A stretch of 41,591 bases of DNA from Candidatus Zixiibacteriota bacterium (GTDB lineage: Bacteria; Zixibacteria; MSB-5A5; GN15; FEB-12): the NCBI GenBank assembly GCA_034439475.1, contig JAWXAN010000012.1, positions 1 through 41,591 on the forward strand, written 5' to 3'. Each line of letters opens with the position of its first letter. Within the stretch, counting starts at the first letter, position 1. Shown in pieces: positions 34,743 to 41,591 of this stretch. The notes under the pieces were generated by a model, which was given only the letters and a program-made list of their open reading frames with translations, did not search any database and was not told where the DNA came from. The position numbers were made by a program, and so were the translations under genes.

Positions 34743-34771
34743 TATATAGCGAGGGGGGTATTGGCTGTCAA
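34743..34771 (-). promoter_or_regulatory. Near-consensus sigma-70 promoter abutting the GT4 start codon
   Basis: On the minus strand TTGACA (34771-34766) is followed after exactly 17 bases by TATATA (34748-34743). Both hexamers and the spacing are close to ideal. Transcription would begin six to eight bases beyond the -10, at about 34737-34735, which is the ATG at 34736. This predicts a leaderless or nearly leaderless transcript. Confidence 0.65.
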
Positions 34772-35015
34772 CAGTTGAAAAGTGGGAGGGGGCAATCACG
34801 AAGAGATATTGACCTGTTGGGCAGAGCCAACCGACATCACATTGCATCTTCGTGCAGTCCGACGTGCCTGCCAGTTGTGGCGGGTGGCCAGAGGATTCCA
34901 CCTCCACCATCTCCCACAAAAAAAACCTATTGATATTGCCACTGAAATTTCGCTCCTTGCCCATTCTGATATAGAGATTTGATAAGTTTGTAACTAGTCT
35001 GACAAGAGGAGATGC
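34772..35015. other. Divergent intergenic region upstream of DUF1015 operon
   Basis: No gene supported. It resembles repeat debris (GTGCAGTCCGACGTGCCTG around 34853-34871). A weak candidate promoter for the plus-strand operon is TTGCCC (34957-34962), 17 bases, TGATAA (34980-34985). GAGGAG (35006-35011) is the ribosome-binding site for the GTG at 35016. Confidence 0.35.
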
Positions 35016-36260
35016 GTGGCGACTATTCGGCCATTTAAAGGACTTCGAGTTGCTCCAGCGCTTGCGCCGCGTGTGGCCACACCGCCATATGATACTCTGT
35101 CGGGAACCGAAGCACGCGAACTTGCCGAAGGCAAACCCTATTCATTTCTGCTCATCGACCGTCCCGATATTGAATTTCCTGACAATTATGACCCATATGA
35201 TGAAACAGTCTATACTCTCGGGCGGGAAAACCTCGACCGATTCATGGGCAATAAGACATTTATCCAGGACTCTCAGCCCTGTTTTTATCTCTACCGCCTG
35301 ACCATGAACGGCCGGAAACAGACCGGACTCGTAGCGCTGACATCGGTTGAGGAATATGATAACGGCATCGTCAAAAAGCACGAGCACACCCGTCCTGAAA
35401 AAGTGAAAGACCGCGCCAACCATATTATCGCCTGCCGGGCACAGGTCTCACCAGTTCTGTCCACATTCAAGCAAGACCCAACCATAGCTGAGATCTTCAG
35501 GAAAATTAGTGCGTCCAAGTCTGTTGTGGATTTTAGAAGCGATGATGATGTCAACCACGAATTTTGGGTTGTGAATGATATAGAAACAATCAAAGCGCTC
35601 ATTGAAGCATTCGCTAAACTGCCATTACTTTATATAGCCGATGGCCACCACCGATGCGAGGCCGCATCGGATGTCGCGCGGCAGATGAGAGACGAGAATC
35701 CTCGGCACACAGGGGACGAGCCCTATAATTATTTTCTCAATGGCCTCTTTGCGGACAGCGGTCTGCATATCATGCCATATAACCGGGTGATTCGGGATAC
35801 GAATGGTCTGACACCTGAAGCATTATTGGAAAGAGTGAAGGAAAAATTTGACCTGAAACTTTCATCAGTCGCTGTCGCCCCCACAAAACCGCACCAGTTC
35901 GGGCTTTATTGCGAAAAGCAATGGTACCTTCTCAACGCCAAGGAAGGTAGTTTCGATGCCAACCATCACACCAAGTCAATCGATGCCGCAATTCTGGCTG
36001 ACAACCTTATCAGCCCTGTTTTGGGAATACACAACCAGCGCACCGATAAACGGATTGATTTTGTGGGTGGCATACGGGGAACCGCGGAACTTGTGCGACT
36101 AGTCGATTCGGGAGATTTTTCTTTGGCCTTTTCTCTCTACCCGACAAGCATCGAACAACTGCTTCGGGTGGCCGATGCTGGCGAAGTCATGCCCCCAAAA
36201 TCAACATGGTTCGAACCGAAACTGCGCTCAGGACTCATTGTCCACCTGCTGGCCGAATGA
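35016..36260 (+). CDS. DUF1015 family protein linked to serine biosynthesis
   Basis: 414 residues from a GTG at 35016, with GAGGAG four bases upstream. The DUF1015 signature is clear: R-P-F-K-G-L-R at the N-terminus, A-T-P-P-Y-D, V-K-K-H-E-H-T near 120, and I-A-D-G-H-H-R (D209-R213). D-G-H-H-R resembles the core motif of ParB/sulfiredoxin-like folds, which include free-serine kinases, but this is only a short match. Members are often found beside serA and serC, as here. The function is not established to my knowledge; a role in serine or phosphoserine metabolism is inferred from context. It is 16 bases upstream of the dehydrogenase gene. Confidence 0.8.
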   Translation: MATIRPFKGLRVAPALAPRVATPPYDTLSGTEARELAEGKPYSFLLIDRPDIEFPDNYDPYDETVYTLGRENLDRFMGNKTFIQDSQPCFYLYRLTMNGRKQTGLVALTSVEEYDNGIVKKHEHTRPEKVKDRANHIIACRAQVSPVLSTFKQDPTIAEIFRKISASKSVVDFRSDDDVNHEFWVVNDIETIKALIEAFAKLPLLYIADGHHRCEAASDVARQMRDENPRHTGDEPYNYFLNGLFADSGLHIMPYNRVIRDTNGLTPEALLERVKEKFDLKLSSVAVAPTKPHQFGLYCEKQWYLLNAKEGSFDANHHTKSIDAAILADNLISPVLGIHNQRTDKRIDFVGGIRGTAELVRLVDSGDFSLAFSLYPTSIEQLLRVADAGEVMPPKSTWFEPKLRSGLIVHLLAE

Positions 36261-36276
36261 CTACCAAAGGAATATG

Positions 36277-37164
36277 ATGCTCATTTTTATCGCCGATGCC
36301 TTCGATTCAAGCCTGCCATCCCTGTTGAAAAAATATGGAGAAGTCACAGACGACAAGAACAAGTTACCCGAAGCCGAGATCGCGCTGGTTCGAAGCAAAA
36401 CCAAAGTCACCCGCGACTTTATTGACAAAGCCGAAAAATTGAAAATGGTCATTCGCGGCGGTGTAGGAATGGATACTATCGACATTGACTACGCCCATCA
36501 AAAGAATATAATAACCCATAATACAGCCGATGCCTCTACTGTCGCTGTGGCAGAATTGGCCTTTGCCTTCATGATCGCCCTCCCGAACAATATCACAAAG
36601 GCCGACAGATCGATCCGCGAAGGGAAATGGCTCAAAACCGAACTGACCCGAACTGAGTTGGGCGGCAAAACGCTCGGCATTCTGGGTATGGGGCGTATCG
36701 GAACCGCACTTGCCATCCGCGCACGGGCGTTCCGGATGAAGCTTCTGGCCTGGCATCCCGATGTTCGTTTTTCAGATTTCGCCGAGATTCGCACACATTT
36801 GGAGGACGTTTTGCCTGAATCGGATTATGTCTCACTCCATACGCCGCTGGTGGAATCAACGCGTGGACTCATAAACAAGAAAACACTCGCGCTTTTTAAA
36901 ACTGGCGCGTATTTGATTAATACCGGGCGGGGGGAATGTATTGTCGAGCAGGATGTCGCCGATGCCCTCAAAAGCGGCAAACTTGGCGGATTTGCCAACG
37001 ATGTCTGGCACAAAGAACCGCCAGAAAACAGTCCGCTTTTTGACGCGCCGAATACTATATTGGCTCCGCACATAGGCGCATCGACCAAAGAAAATCTTCT
37101 CCGTATCGGCACAGTTATCGACCGGCTGATAGATGAATATGTCGCTCATATTAGAAAAGGGTAA
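36277..37164 (+). CDS. serA: D-3-phosphoglycerate dehydrogenase, short form
   Basis: 295 residues from the ATG at 36277 (M-L-I-F-I-A-D-A-F), which lies six bases after AAAGG; the adjacent ATG at 36274 is also possible. It has the D-2-hydroxyacid dehydrogenase architecture: the NAD-binding loop G-I-L-G-M-G-R-I-G (G137-x-G139-x2-G142), T-G-R-G-E with the substrate arginine, D-V-W-H-K-E-P-P with the glutamate, and A-P-H-I-G-A-S-T with the catalytic histidine. It lacks the C-terminal ACT and ASB regulatory domains of E. coli SerA, so feedback control by serine is not expected through that route. It sits between DUF1015 and serC, which supports phosphoserine synthesis rather than another hydroxyacid. 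Confidence 0.83.
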   Translation: MLIFIADAFDSSLPSLLKKYGEVTDDKNKLPEAEIALVRSKTKVTRDFIDKAEKLKMVIRGGVGMDTIDIDYAHQKNIITHNTADASTVAVAELAFAFMIALPNNITKADRSIREGKWLKTELTRTELGGKTLGILGMGRIGTALAIRARAFRMKLLAWHPDVRFSDFAEIRTHLEDVLPESDYVSLHTPLVESTRGLINKKTLALFKTGAYLINTGRGECIVEQDVADALKSGKLGGFANDVWHKEPPENSPLFDAPNTILAPHIGASTKENLLRIGTVIDRLIDEYVAHIRKG

Positions 37165-37169
37165 TACAC

Positions 37170-38285
37170 ATGCATACAACCACAACGACCAGACCGCCCA
37201 AAATAAACCGTGTACATAATTTCAACCCCGGCCCTTCGACCCTTCCCCTCGAAGTTCTCCAGACTGTCCAGCATGAATTGTTGGATTATCGCGGAACCGG
37301 GATGTCTATAATGGAAACATCGCACCGCACGGAAGAATTCGAGGAGATAAACAGCGCAACAATGAATCTTCTGCGTGAACTGCTCGGATTGGGAAAAGAA
37401 TATCATGTTATTTTTCTGGGCGGCGGGGCATCGACACAATTTTCAATGATACCGATGAATTTCCTCCCCGCTGGAAAAAGTGCGGCCTATACCGACACCG
37501 GTGTCTGGGCCAACAAAGCAATCAAAGAAGCGAAACTGCTTGGTAATGTCTCTGTTGTGGCATCGTCGAAAGAGCAATCATACACCTATATCCCACAAAT
37601 TGAAGAATTCAAAATCCCATCGGATTCATCCTATTTTCACATGACATCGAACAACACCATTTTCGGCACACAGTGGCACTGGTGGCCCGAGACCGAACAA
37701 GTGCCGCTTGTGTGCGATATGTCATCGGATTTCTGTTCACGTACTCTTGATTACTCAAAGTTTTCTCTTATATATGCGGGCGCGCAGAAAAATATCGGCC
37801 CGGCCGGTGTCACAGTCGTCATCATTCGCGATCACCTGCTTGCTAAATGCAAAGACGGCAACCCGACCATGTTTGATTACCGCACCCATGTCAAAAACGA
37901 CTCGCTTTACAATACCCCGCCGGTTTTTGCCATTTATATGATGAGACTGGTTTTGGAATGGATCAAGACGAATGGCGGTTTGAGTGGAATTGAGAAAATA
38001 AACCACGACAAACAAGCCACAATTTATGGTCTGATGGACAAACACGACGACTTCTACCGCGGAACCGTTCAAAAAGACAGTCGGTCGTGGATGAACCTTA
38101 CCATGCGATTGCCCAACGAACAACTAGAGGAGCTCTTTCTCAAAGAAAGCAAAACCGCCGGATTTATCGGCCTGAAAGGACACCGCGATGTCGGCGGCAT
38201 CCGGGTCTCGCTCTATAATGCCCTTACACTCGACTCCGCGCTCCAATTGGCCGAGTTTATGAAGACTTTTCGCAAATCACACTGA
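37170..38285 (+). CDS. serC: Phosphoserine aminotransferase
   Basis: 371 residues from the ATG at 37170, preceded by AAAAGGG. The head H-N-F-N-P-G-P-S-T-L-P is diagnostic of SerC, followed by G-M-S-I-M-E-T-S-H-R and the phosphate-binding G-G-G-A-S-T-Q-F. The cofactor aspartate lies in V-C-D-M-S-S-D-F and the Schiff-base lysine is K207 in A-G-A-Q-K-N-I-G-P-A-G. The C-terminus contains G-H-R-D-V-G-G-I-R-V-S-L-Y-N. It converts 3-phosphohydroxypyruvate and glutamate to phosphoserine. Five bases separate it from serA. No phosphoserine phosphatase (serB) is seen in the window. Confidence 0.92.
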   Translation: MHTTTTTRPPKINRVHNFNPGPSTLPLEVLQTVQHELLDYRGTGMSIMETSHRTEEFEEINSATMNLLRELLGLGKEYHVIFLGGGASTQFSMIPMNFLPAGKSAAYTDTGVWANKAIKEAKLLGNVSVVASSKEQSYTYIPQIEEFKIPSDSSYFHMTSNNTIFGTQWHWWPETEQVPLVCDMSSDFCSRTLDYSKFSLIYAGAQKNIGPAGVTVVIIRDHLLAKCKDGNPTMFDYRTHVKNDSLYNTPPVFAIYMMRLVLEWIKTNGGLSGIEKINHDKQATIYGLMDKHDDFYRGTVQKDSRSWMNLTMRLPNEQLEELFLKESKTAGFIGLKGHRDVGGIRVSLYNALTLDSALQLAEFMKTFRKSH

Positions 38286-38410
38286 TAGATTCGCCAAAAC
38301 TGGCTCTAAAAGCCGGTTCGGCCTTGTCAGGCTATTATCTTGACAAACCAGTCATAAATCACTTTCGTACATGGCTGTTTATCAGTTGAACCGTAGGGAA
38401 GGAGCCATCT

Positions 38411-39634
38411 GTGCAGGCTGAGGAAAAAACCGAGATAGGCTATCTCGATCTCTTTGATAAGTGTTATGAATTTACTACCGCCGATGAAATCAAGGCGGCT
38501 GGGATTTATCCTTACTTTCATCCCATACAATCCGCACCCGGCGATTCCGTTATTGTCGATGGCCAGGAATGTATCATGGTCGGTTCAAATAATTACCTGG
38601 GCCTCGTCAATCACCCTAAAGTCAAAGAGGCGTCAGCTGCGGCTGTCCACAAATACGGCTCAGGATGTACCGGCTCACGTTTCCTCAACGGCACGCTTGA
38701 CCTGCACCTGGAACTTGAACGCCGACTTGCCAAGTTCATGCAAAAAGAAGCCGCGCTTGTGTTCTCAACTGGTTTCCAGACCAATCTTGGCGTCATCTCC
38801 TGTATGGTTGGCAAAAATGACGCAGTAATTATCGACCGTCAGGTCCATGCCTGTATAGTCGATGCCTGCCGCCTCTCATACGGCAAGACCTACAAATTTG
38901 CCCATAATGATATGGAAGATTTTGAGCGGGTGCTCAAAAATGTACGAAATATCAATTCCCGCGGCGGGATTCTTGTGGCAGTCGACGGCGTCTTTTCGAT
39001 GGAAGGGGATATTATCAACCTCCCTTCGCTTGTCGAAATTGCCGAAAGGTATAATGCGAAGGTGATGGTCGACGATGCCCATTCGATCGGTGTGCTCGGA
39101 AAAACCGGCGCAGGAACAGCGGAGCATTTTGGACTTATTGATAGAGTTGACCTGACAATGGGAACATTCTCAAAATCATTTGCCTCGCTCGGAGGCTTTG
39201 TTGTTGGCGATGCCAAAGTGATAGATTATATAAAACACCACGCCCGTTCTCTCATATTCTCAGCTTCCATAACACCATCATCCGCCGCCGCCGTTTTGGC
39301 CGCGTTGGATATAATGGAGACCGAGCCGGAACGGCGCGAGCATCTGTGGCGCAACGCCCGCCGCGTGCAGAGAGAATACAAAACCCTCGGCTTCAACATC
39401 GGCCACTCACAAACGCCGGTAGTGCCTATTGTCGTCGGCGGAGATATGGAATGCTTTGCCTTCTGGAAAGCGCTATTTGACAACGGTGTCTTCACCAATC
39501 CAGTCATCTCGCCCGCTGTGCCGCCCGGACAGGCAATGATCCGCACCTCCTATACCGCAACTCATACCGATGCCCAGATAGATAAAGTCATAGAAGTGCT
39601 TGCCAAAGTCGGACGCGAGAAGGGCATCATTTGA
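38411..39634 (+). CDS. spt: Alpha-oxoamine synthase, probable serine palmitoyltransferase
   Basis: 407 residues from a GTG at 38411; AAGGAG lies six bases upstream. Fold-type I PLP enzyme of the AONS/KBL/SPT group: S-N-N-Y-L-G-L, G-S-G-C-T-G-S-R-F-L-N-G-T, V-D-D-A-H-S-I-G, and the lysine K255 in G-T-F-S-K-S-F-A-S-L-G-G-F. The S-F-A-S-L-G-G-F continuation and F-S-M-E-G-D-I are closer to bacterial serine palmitoyltransferases of Bacteroidetes than to BioF or glycine C-acetyltransferase. It would condense serine with a long-chain acyl thioester to give 3-ketosphinganine. Two facts support this: serine synthesis genes lie directly upstream and a GNAT-like candidate ceramide synthase follows. A possible -35 TTGACA is at 38340-38345, with no good -10. 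Confidence 0.78.
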   Translation: MQAEEKTEIGYLDLFDKCYEFTTADEIKAAGIYPYFHPIQSAPGDSVIVDGQECIMVGSNNYLGLVNHPKVKEASAAAVHKYGSGCTGSRFLNGTLDLHLELERRLAKFMQKEAALVFSTGFQTNLGVISCMVGKNDAVIIDRQVHACIVDACRLSYGKTYKFAHNDMEDFERVLKNVRNINSRGGILVAVDGVFSMEGDIINLPSLVEIAERYNAKVMVDDAHSIGVLGKTGAGTAEHFGLIDRVDLTMGTFSKSFASLGGFVVGDAKVIDYIKHHARSLIFSASITPSSAAAVLAALDIMETEPERREHLWRNARRVQREYKTLGFNIGHSQTPVVPIVVGGDMECFAFWKALFDNGVFTNPVISPAVPPGQAMIRTSYTATHTDAQIDKVIEVLAKVGREKGII

Positions 39635-39655
39635 AACCGCTGACAGATTAATTTT

Positions 39656-40783
39656 ATGTCCAGTGTCGAAGTGGTCGAAGTCGAGTCATCGGCCCAGCTC
39701 AAAAAGTTTATTGCCTACCCTAATCATCTCTATCGCGATGACCCAAATTATGTCGCTCCACTCAATGTCGAGCGTAAGGAATTTTTTGACTTCAAGAAAA
39801 ATCCGTTTTATCGCGCAGCTAAAGTTAAGCTTTTTCTTGCAATGGATAACGGAACAGTTGTCGGGCGAATTGCGACCTGTGTTAACTACCGCCACAATGA
39901 TTTTCACGATGAGAAAACCGGATTTTTCGGATTTCTTGACACACCTGATGACGCCGATATTGCCGCCAAGCTTCTGAAGGTTGCCATGATTACGCTCAAA
40001 AAAGAGGGCATGGAGCGTATGAGGGGGCCAATGAATTTCTCGACCAATCATGAATGCGGTTTTCTGGTCGAAGGTTTCGATTCGCCGCCTATGGTCATGA
40101 TGACATACAACAAACCATACCAGCCCCTTCTTGCGGAAAAGTTTGGCATGAAAAAAGTGATGGATCTGCTCGCATACAAGCATAGTCCGCCGGAGATGGA
40201 TCGAACTCGGGTGGCTCCGATTATTGAACGCTCCCAAAAAAGGCTCGGTGTCACGCTTCGGAATATGAATATGCACGATTTTGATAACGAAGTTGCGCTC
40301 ATCAATCGACTCTACAACGAATGCTGGTCTAAAAATTGGGGATTTGTTCCGATGGACGAGGCCGAGTTTGCTTATTCGGCCAAGAATCTCAAACAAATTG
40401 TCGATCCAAAACTTGTTATCATTGCCGAGATTGACGGAAAACCTGTTGCTTTTGCCCTCTCACTGCCGAATATCAATCGGGCGCTCATTTTTATGCGAGG
40501 CAAGCTCTTCCCTTTCGGTCTGCTCAAACTTCTGTGGCATACGAAAATCCGAAACAAAGTCGACACCGTGCGCGTCATCACCTTGGGAGTTTCGCCGGAG
40601 CACCAGAAGAAGGGGCTTGATTCAATTCTCTATGTTGCCACTGCCGATGCCGTGCACAACAACGGTTACAAATGGGGTGAGCTTTCCTGGGTTCTGGAAA
40701 GCAACGACTTAATTTGCCGCGGACTTGAGGCTTTCGGCTCTGTTATCTACAAACGCTATCGCATACTCCAGATGCCTCTGTAA
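39656..40783 (+). CDS. GNAT-fold acyltransferase, candidate bacterial ceramide synthase
   Basis: 375 residues from the ATG at 39656, 21 bases after the spt-like gene. The protein has an N-terminal half with L-Y-R-D-D-P-N-Y-V-A-P-L, V-V-G-R-I-A-T, R-G-P-M-N-F-S-T-N-H-E-C-G and a C-terminal GNAT-like half with V-I-T-L-G-V-S-P-E-H-Q-K-K-G-L-D and L-S-W-V-L-E-S-N. The V-x-P-E-x-x-x-K-G segment is the acyl-CoA-binding loop of GNAT folds. The bacterial ceramide synthase described in Caulobacter belongs to a GNAT-type N-acyltransferase family, and adjacency to a serine palmitoyltransferase is what that role predicts. Whether this protein is a true homologue cannot be settled from the sequence alone; it could acylate another amine. 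There is no ribosome-binding site worth noting. Confidence 0.6.
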   Translation: MSSVEVVEVESSAQLKKFIAYPNHLYRDDPNYVAPLNVERKEFFDFKKNPFYRAAKVKLFLAMDNGTVVGRIATCVNYRHNDFHDEKTGFFGFLDTPDDADIAAKLLKVAMITLKKEGMERMRGPMNFSTNHECGFLVEGFDSPPMVMMTYNKPYQPLLAEKFGMKKVMDLLAYKHSPPEMDRTRVAPIIERSQKRLGVTLRNMNMHDFDNEVALINRLYNECWSKNWGFVPMDEAEFAYSAKNLKQIVDPKLVIIAEIDGKPVAFALSLPNINRALIFMRGKLFPFGLLKLLWHTKIRNKVDTVRVITLGVSPEHQKKGLDSILYVATADAVHNNGYKWGELSWVLESNDLICRGLEAFGSVIYKRYRILQMPL

Positions 40784-40789
40784 GGAATT

Positions 40790-41350
40790 ATGAAAAAGAA
40801 ATTCGACAGAACACCATTCAGGCTTGCAGTATGCTCTCTCATAGGAATCGCGGTCTTGTGCGCCCTTTCGTGCACAAGCCGGTATCGACTCGACTTATTC
40901 ATGCAGACCGAAGAATGGCGGCGCAAAGTCAAAGTTGAAGGGACGCAATATATTCGTGATGCCGTACTCGAGCTGCGCACAGAGACAAAATTGGAAACGG
41001 GAATCGGAACCGTGATGATGATGCTTGTCTCGACACGCGGCGAGCGCGCCGATTCAAATGTGGCAATGCTTTTTGGATTCGATGAAAACCTTCAATGCCG
41101 CTTATTTGTTCAACTCCCTCCTGAACCCGCGCCCGGTCAATATGGCCTTCTTGACAGCTCCTTCGCTCAATTGCTCGGACGGTTTGACCAGCCGACAGAA
41201 GACAAACTCTTTTTGGCTGACTCGGGTTTGATGGTCATTGACTCTCTGACTGCAAAAAATCTTTTCGGCAAATTTTCCGGCTATTATTCGAACAGCTCCG
41301 GTGTGCCGCTTATCTTCGATGGCCGCATCCGTATCAAGCGAACAGAATAA
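40790..41350 (+). CDS. Predicted lipoprotein of unknown function
   Basis: 186 residues from the ATG at 40790, with TAAGGA just upstream, six bases after the acyltransferase stop. The N-terminus has basic residues K-K-K-F-D-R, a hydrophobic helix (about 11-27) and A-L-S-C (cysteine about 28), a slightly atypical lipobox, so export and lipid attachment are likely. The remainder is a beta-rich domain with no motif I recognise. Close spacing suggests cotranscription with the two sphingolipid-type genes; it might be an outer-membrane or periplasmic partner, but that is a guess from position. Confidence 0.6.
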   Translation: MKKKFDRTPFRLAVCSLIGIAVLCALSCTSRYRLDLFMQTEEWRRKVKVEGTQYIRDAVLELRTETKLETGIGTVMMMLVSTRGERADSNVAMLFGFDENLQCRLFVQLPPEPAPGQYGLLDSSFAQLLGRFDQPTEDKLFLADSGLMVIDSLTAKNLFGKFSGYYSNSSGVPLIFDGRIRIKRTE

Positions 41351-41591
41351 TAAGTTAAAAACCTACCTTAAATGCCGGTCCACCCGAGCTCTTCGTGCGG
41401 GACGTCTCTGTTGCGCACTGGAGCGAAGAGAACTGAGATGGTTACGGTTCCACCACTCCCTTTGGTCGCACCTCTCCGAGGCGAGCTTTCAGCATTCCCT
41501 TTGGTCATTGCCGCGCCTGCCCGCCGTGGAGGGTCACTCCTCGGAAGTCGCTCCTCGCAACGAATCATTGTAGTGTCATTCCAGTCCGCCA
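41351..41591 (-). repeat. Dispersed repeat mosaic at the window's right edge
   Basis: This stretch contains no convincing gene. TCCCTTTGGTC occurs at 41457-41467 and again at 41496-41506, a direct repeat with a 39-base period. Read on the minus strand from the end it begins TGGCGGACTGGAATGAC, like the element at 157-178, and then has GTTGCGAGGAGCGAC, like the repeat at 12334-12378. It looks like several intergenic repeat types joined together. Confidence 0.5.

Noticed and set aside
38340-38368. TTGACA upstream of the serine palmitoyltransferase-like gene as a promoter
   Set aside because: The -35 is perfect, but the sequence 17 bases on (TTTCGT) is a poor -10, so I left it as a remark.
39686-40396. 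Minus-strand open frame of 236 codons
   Set aside because: Antisense to the GNAT-fold gene, whose own frame has clear conserved motifs.

Overview
The window looks like the chromosome of a Gram-negative, uncultivated-type bacterium, most likely a member of the FCB superphylum such as candidate phylum Zixibacteria. That placement is inference. It rests on moderate GC, a secreted fibronectin-III protein with a FlgD-like C-terminal domain, a serine palmitoyltransferase-type sphingolipid gene, a DUF1015-serA-serC operon, and intergenic DNA full of short GC-rich palindromes. No rRNA, tRNA, CRISPR array or insertion sequence was recognised.

Layout. 1-471: tandem hairpin repeats and a plausible promoter. 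472-2145: secreted multi-Fn3 surface protein. 2265-5317 (minus): a TPP-dependent enzyme and an ATP-grasp ligase in one transcription unit. 5659-9746: polysaccharide deacetylase, Wzx-type flippase and GT2 glycosyltransferase. 9869-17775: a nucleotide-sugar cassette with an SDR, a C-methyltransferase, an RmlC-like epimerase, a DUF4910 protein, a deleted dioxygenase-like remnant, a GSA-type class III aminotransferase, an RfbF-like cytidylyltransferase and a PIG-L deacetylase. 17797-27541: a compact exopolysaccharide/O-antigen block with glycosyltransferases, an O-antigen ligase/polymerase, FemAB, a DegT aminotransferase and a second deacetylase. 27544-29695: an AT-rich two-gene DNA modification/nuclease module (EcoRI-type adenine methyltransferase plus DUF262-HNH protein). 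It is followed by the decayed 3' end of a glycosyltransferase gene, which suggests the module landed in the glycan locus. 30435-34736: two further GT4 enzymes and an asparagine-synthase-like amidotransferase. 35016-38285: DUF1015, serA and serC (serine synthesis). 38411-41350: serine palmitoyltransferase-like enzyme, a GNAT-fold protein that may be a bacterial ceramide synthase, and a lipoprotein. 41351-41591: dispersed repeats.

How the parts fit. Most of the window builds, decorates, exports and polymerises a surface glycan: activated sugar, methylation/epimerisation/amination, glycosyl transfer, flipping, ligation, deacetylation and amidation. The gene set resembles exosortase-A-linked exopolysaccharide loci, but no exosortase is present here. 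The right end couples L-serine supply to the first committed step of sphingolipid synthesis. The points most worth checking are the methyltransferase/DUF262-HNH pair, the serine-to-ceramide gene string, an apparently leaderless GT4 gene with a near-consensus promoter, a GT4 gene that seems to start at CTG, and an in-frame deletion in a dioxygenase-like gene.
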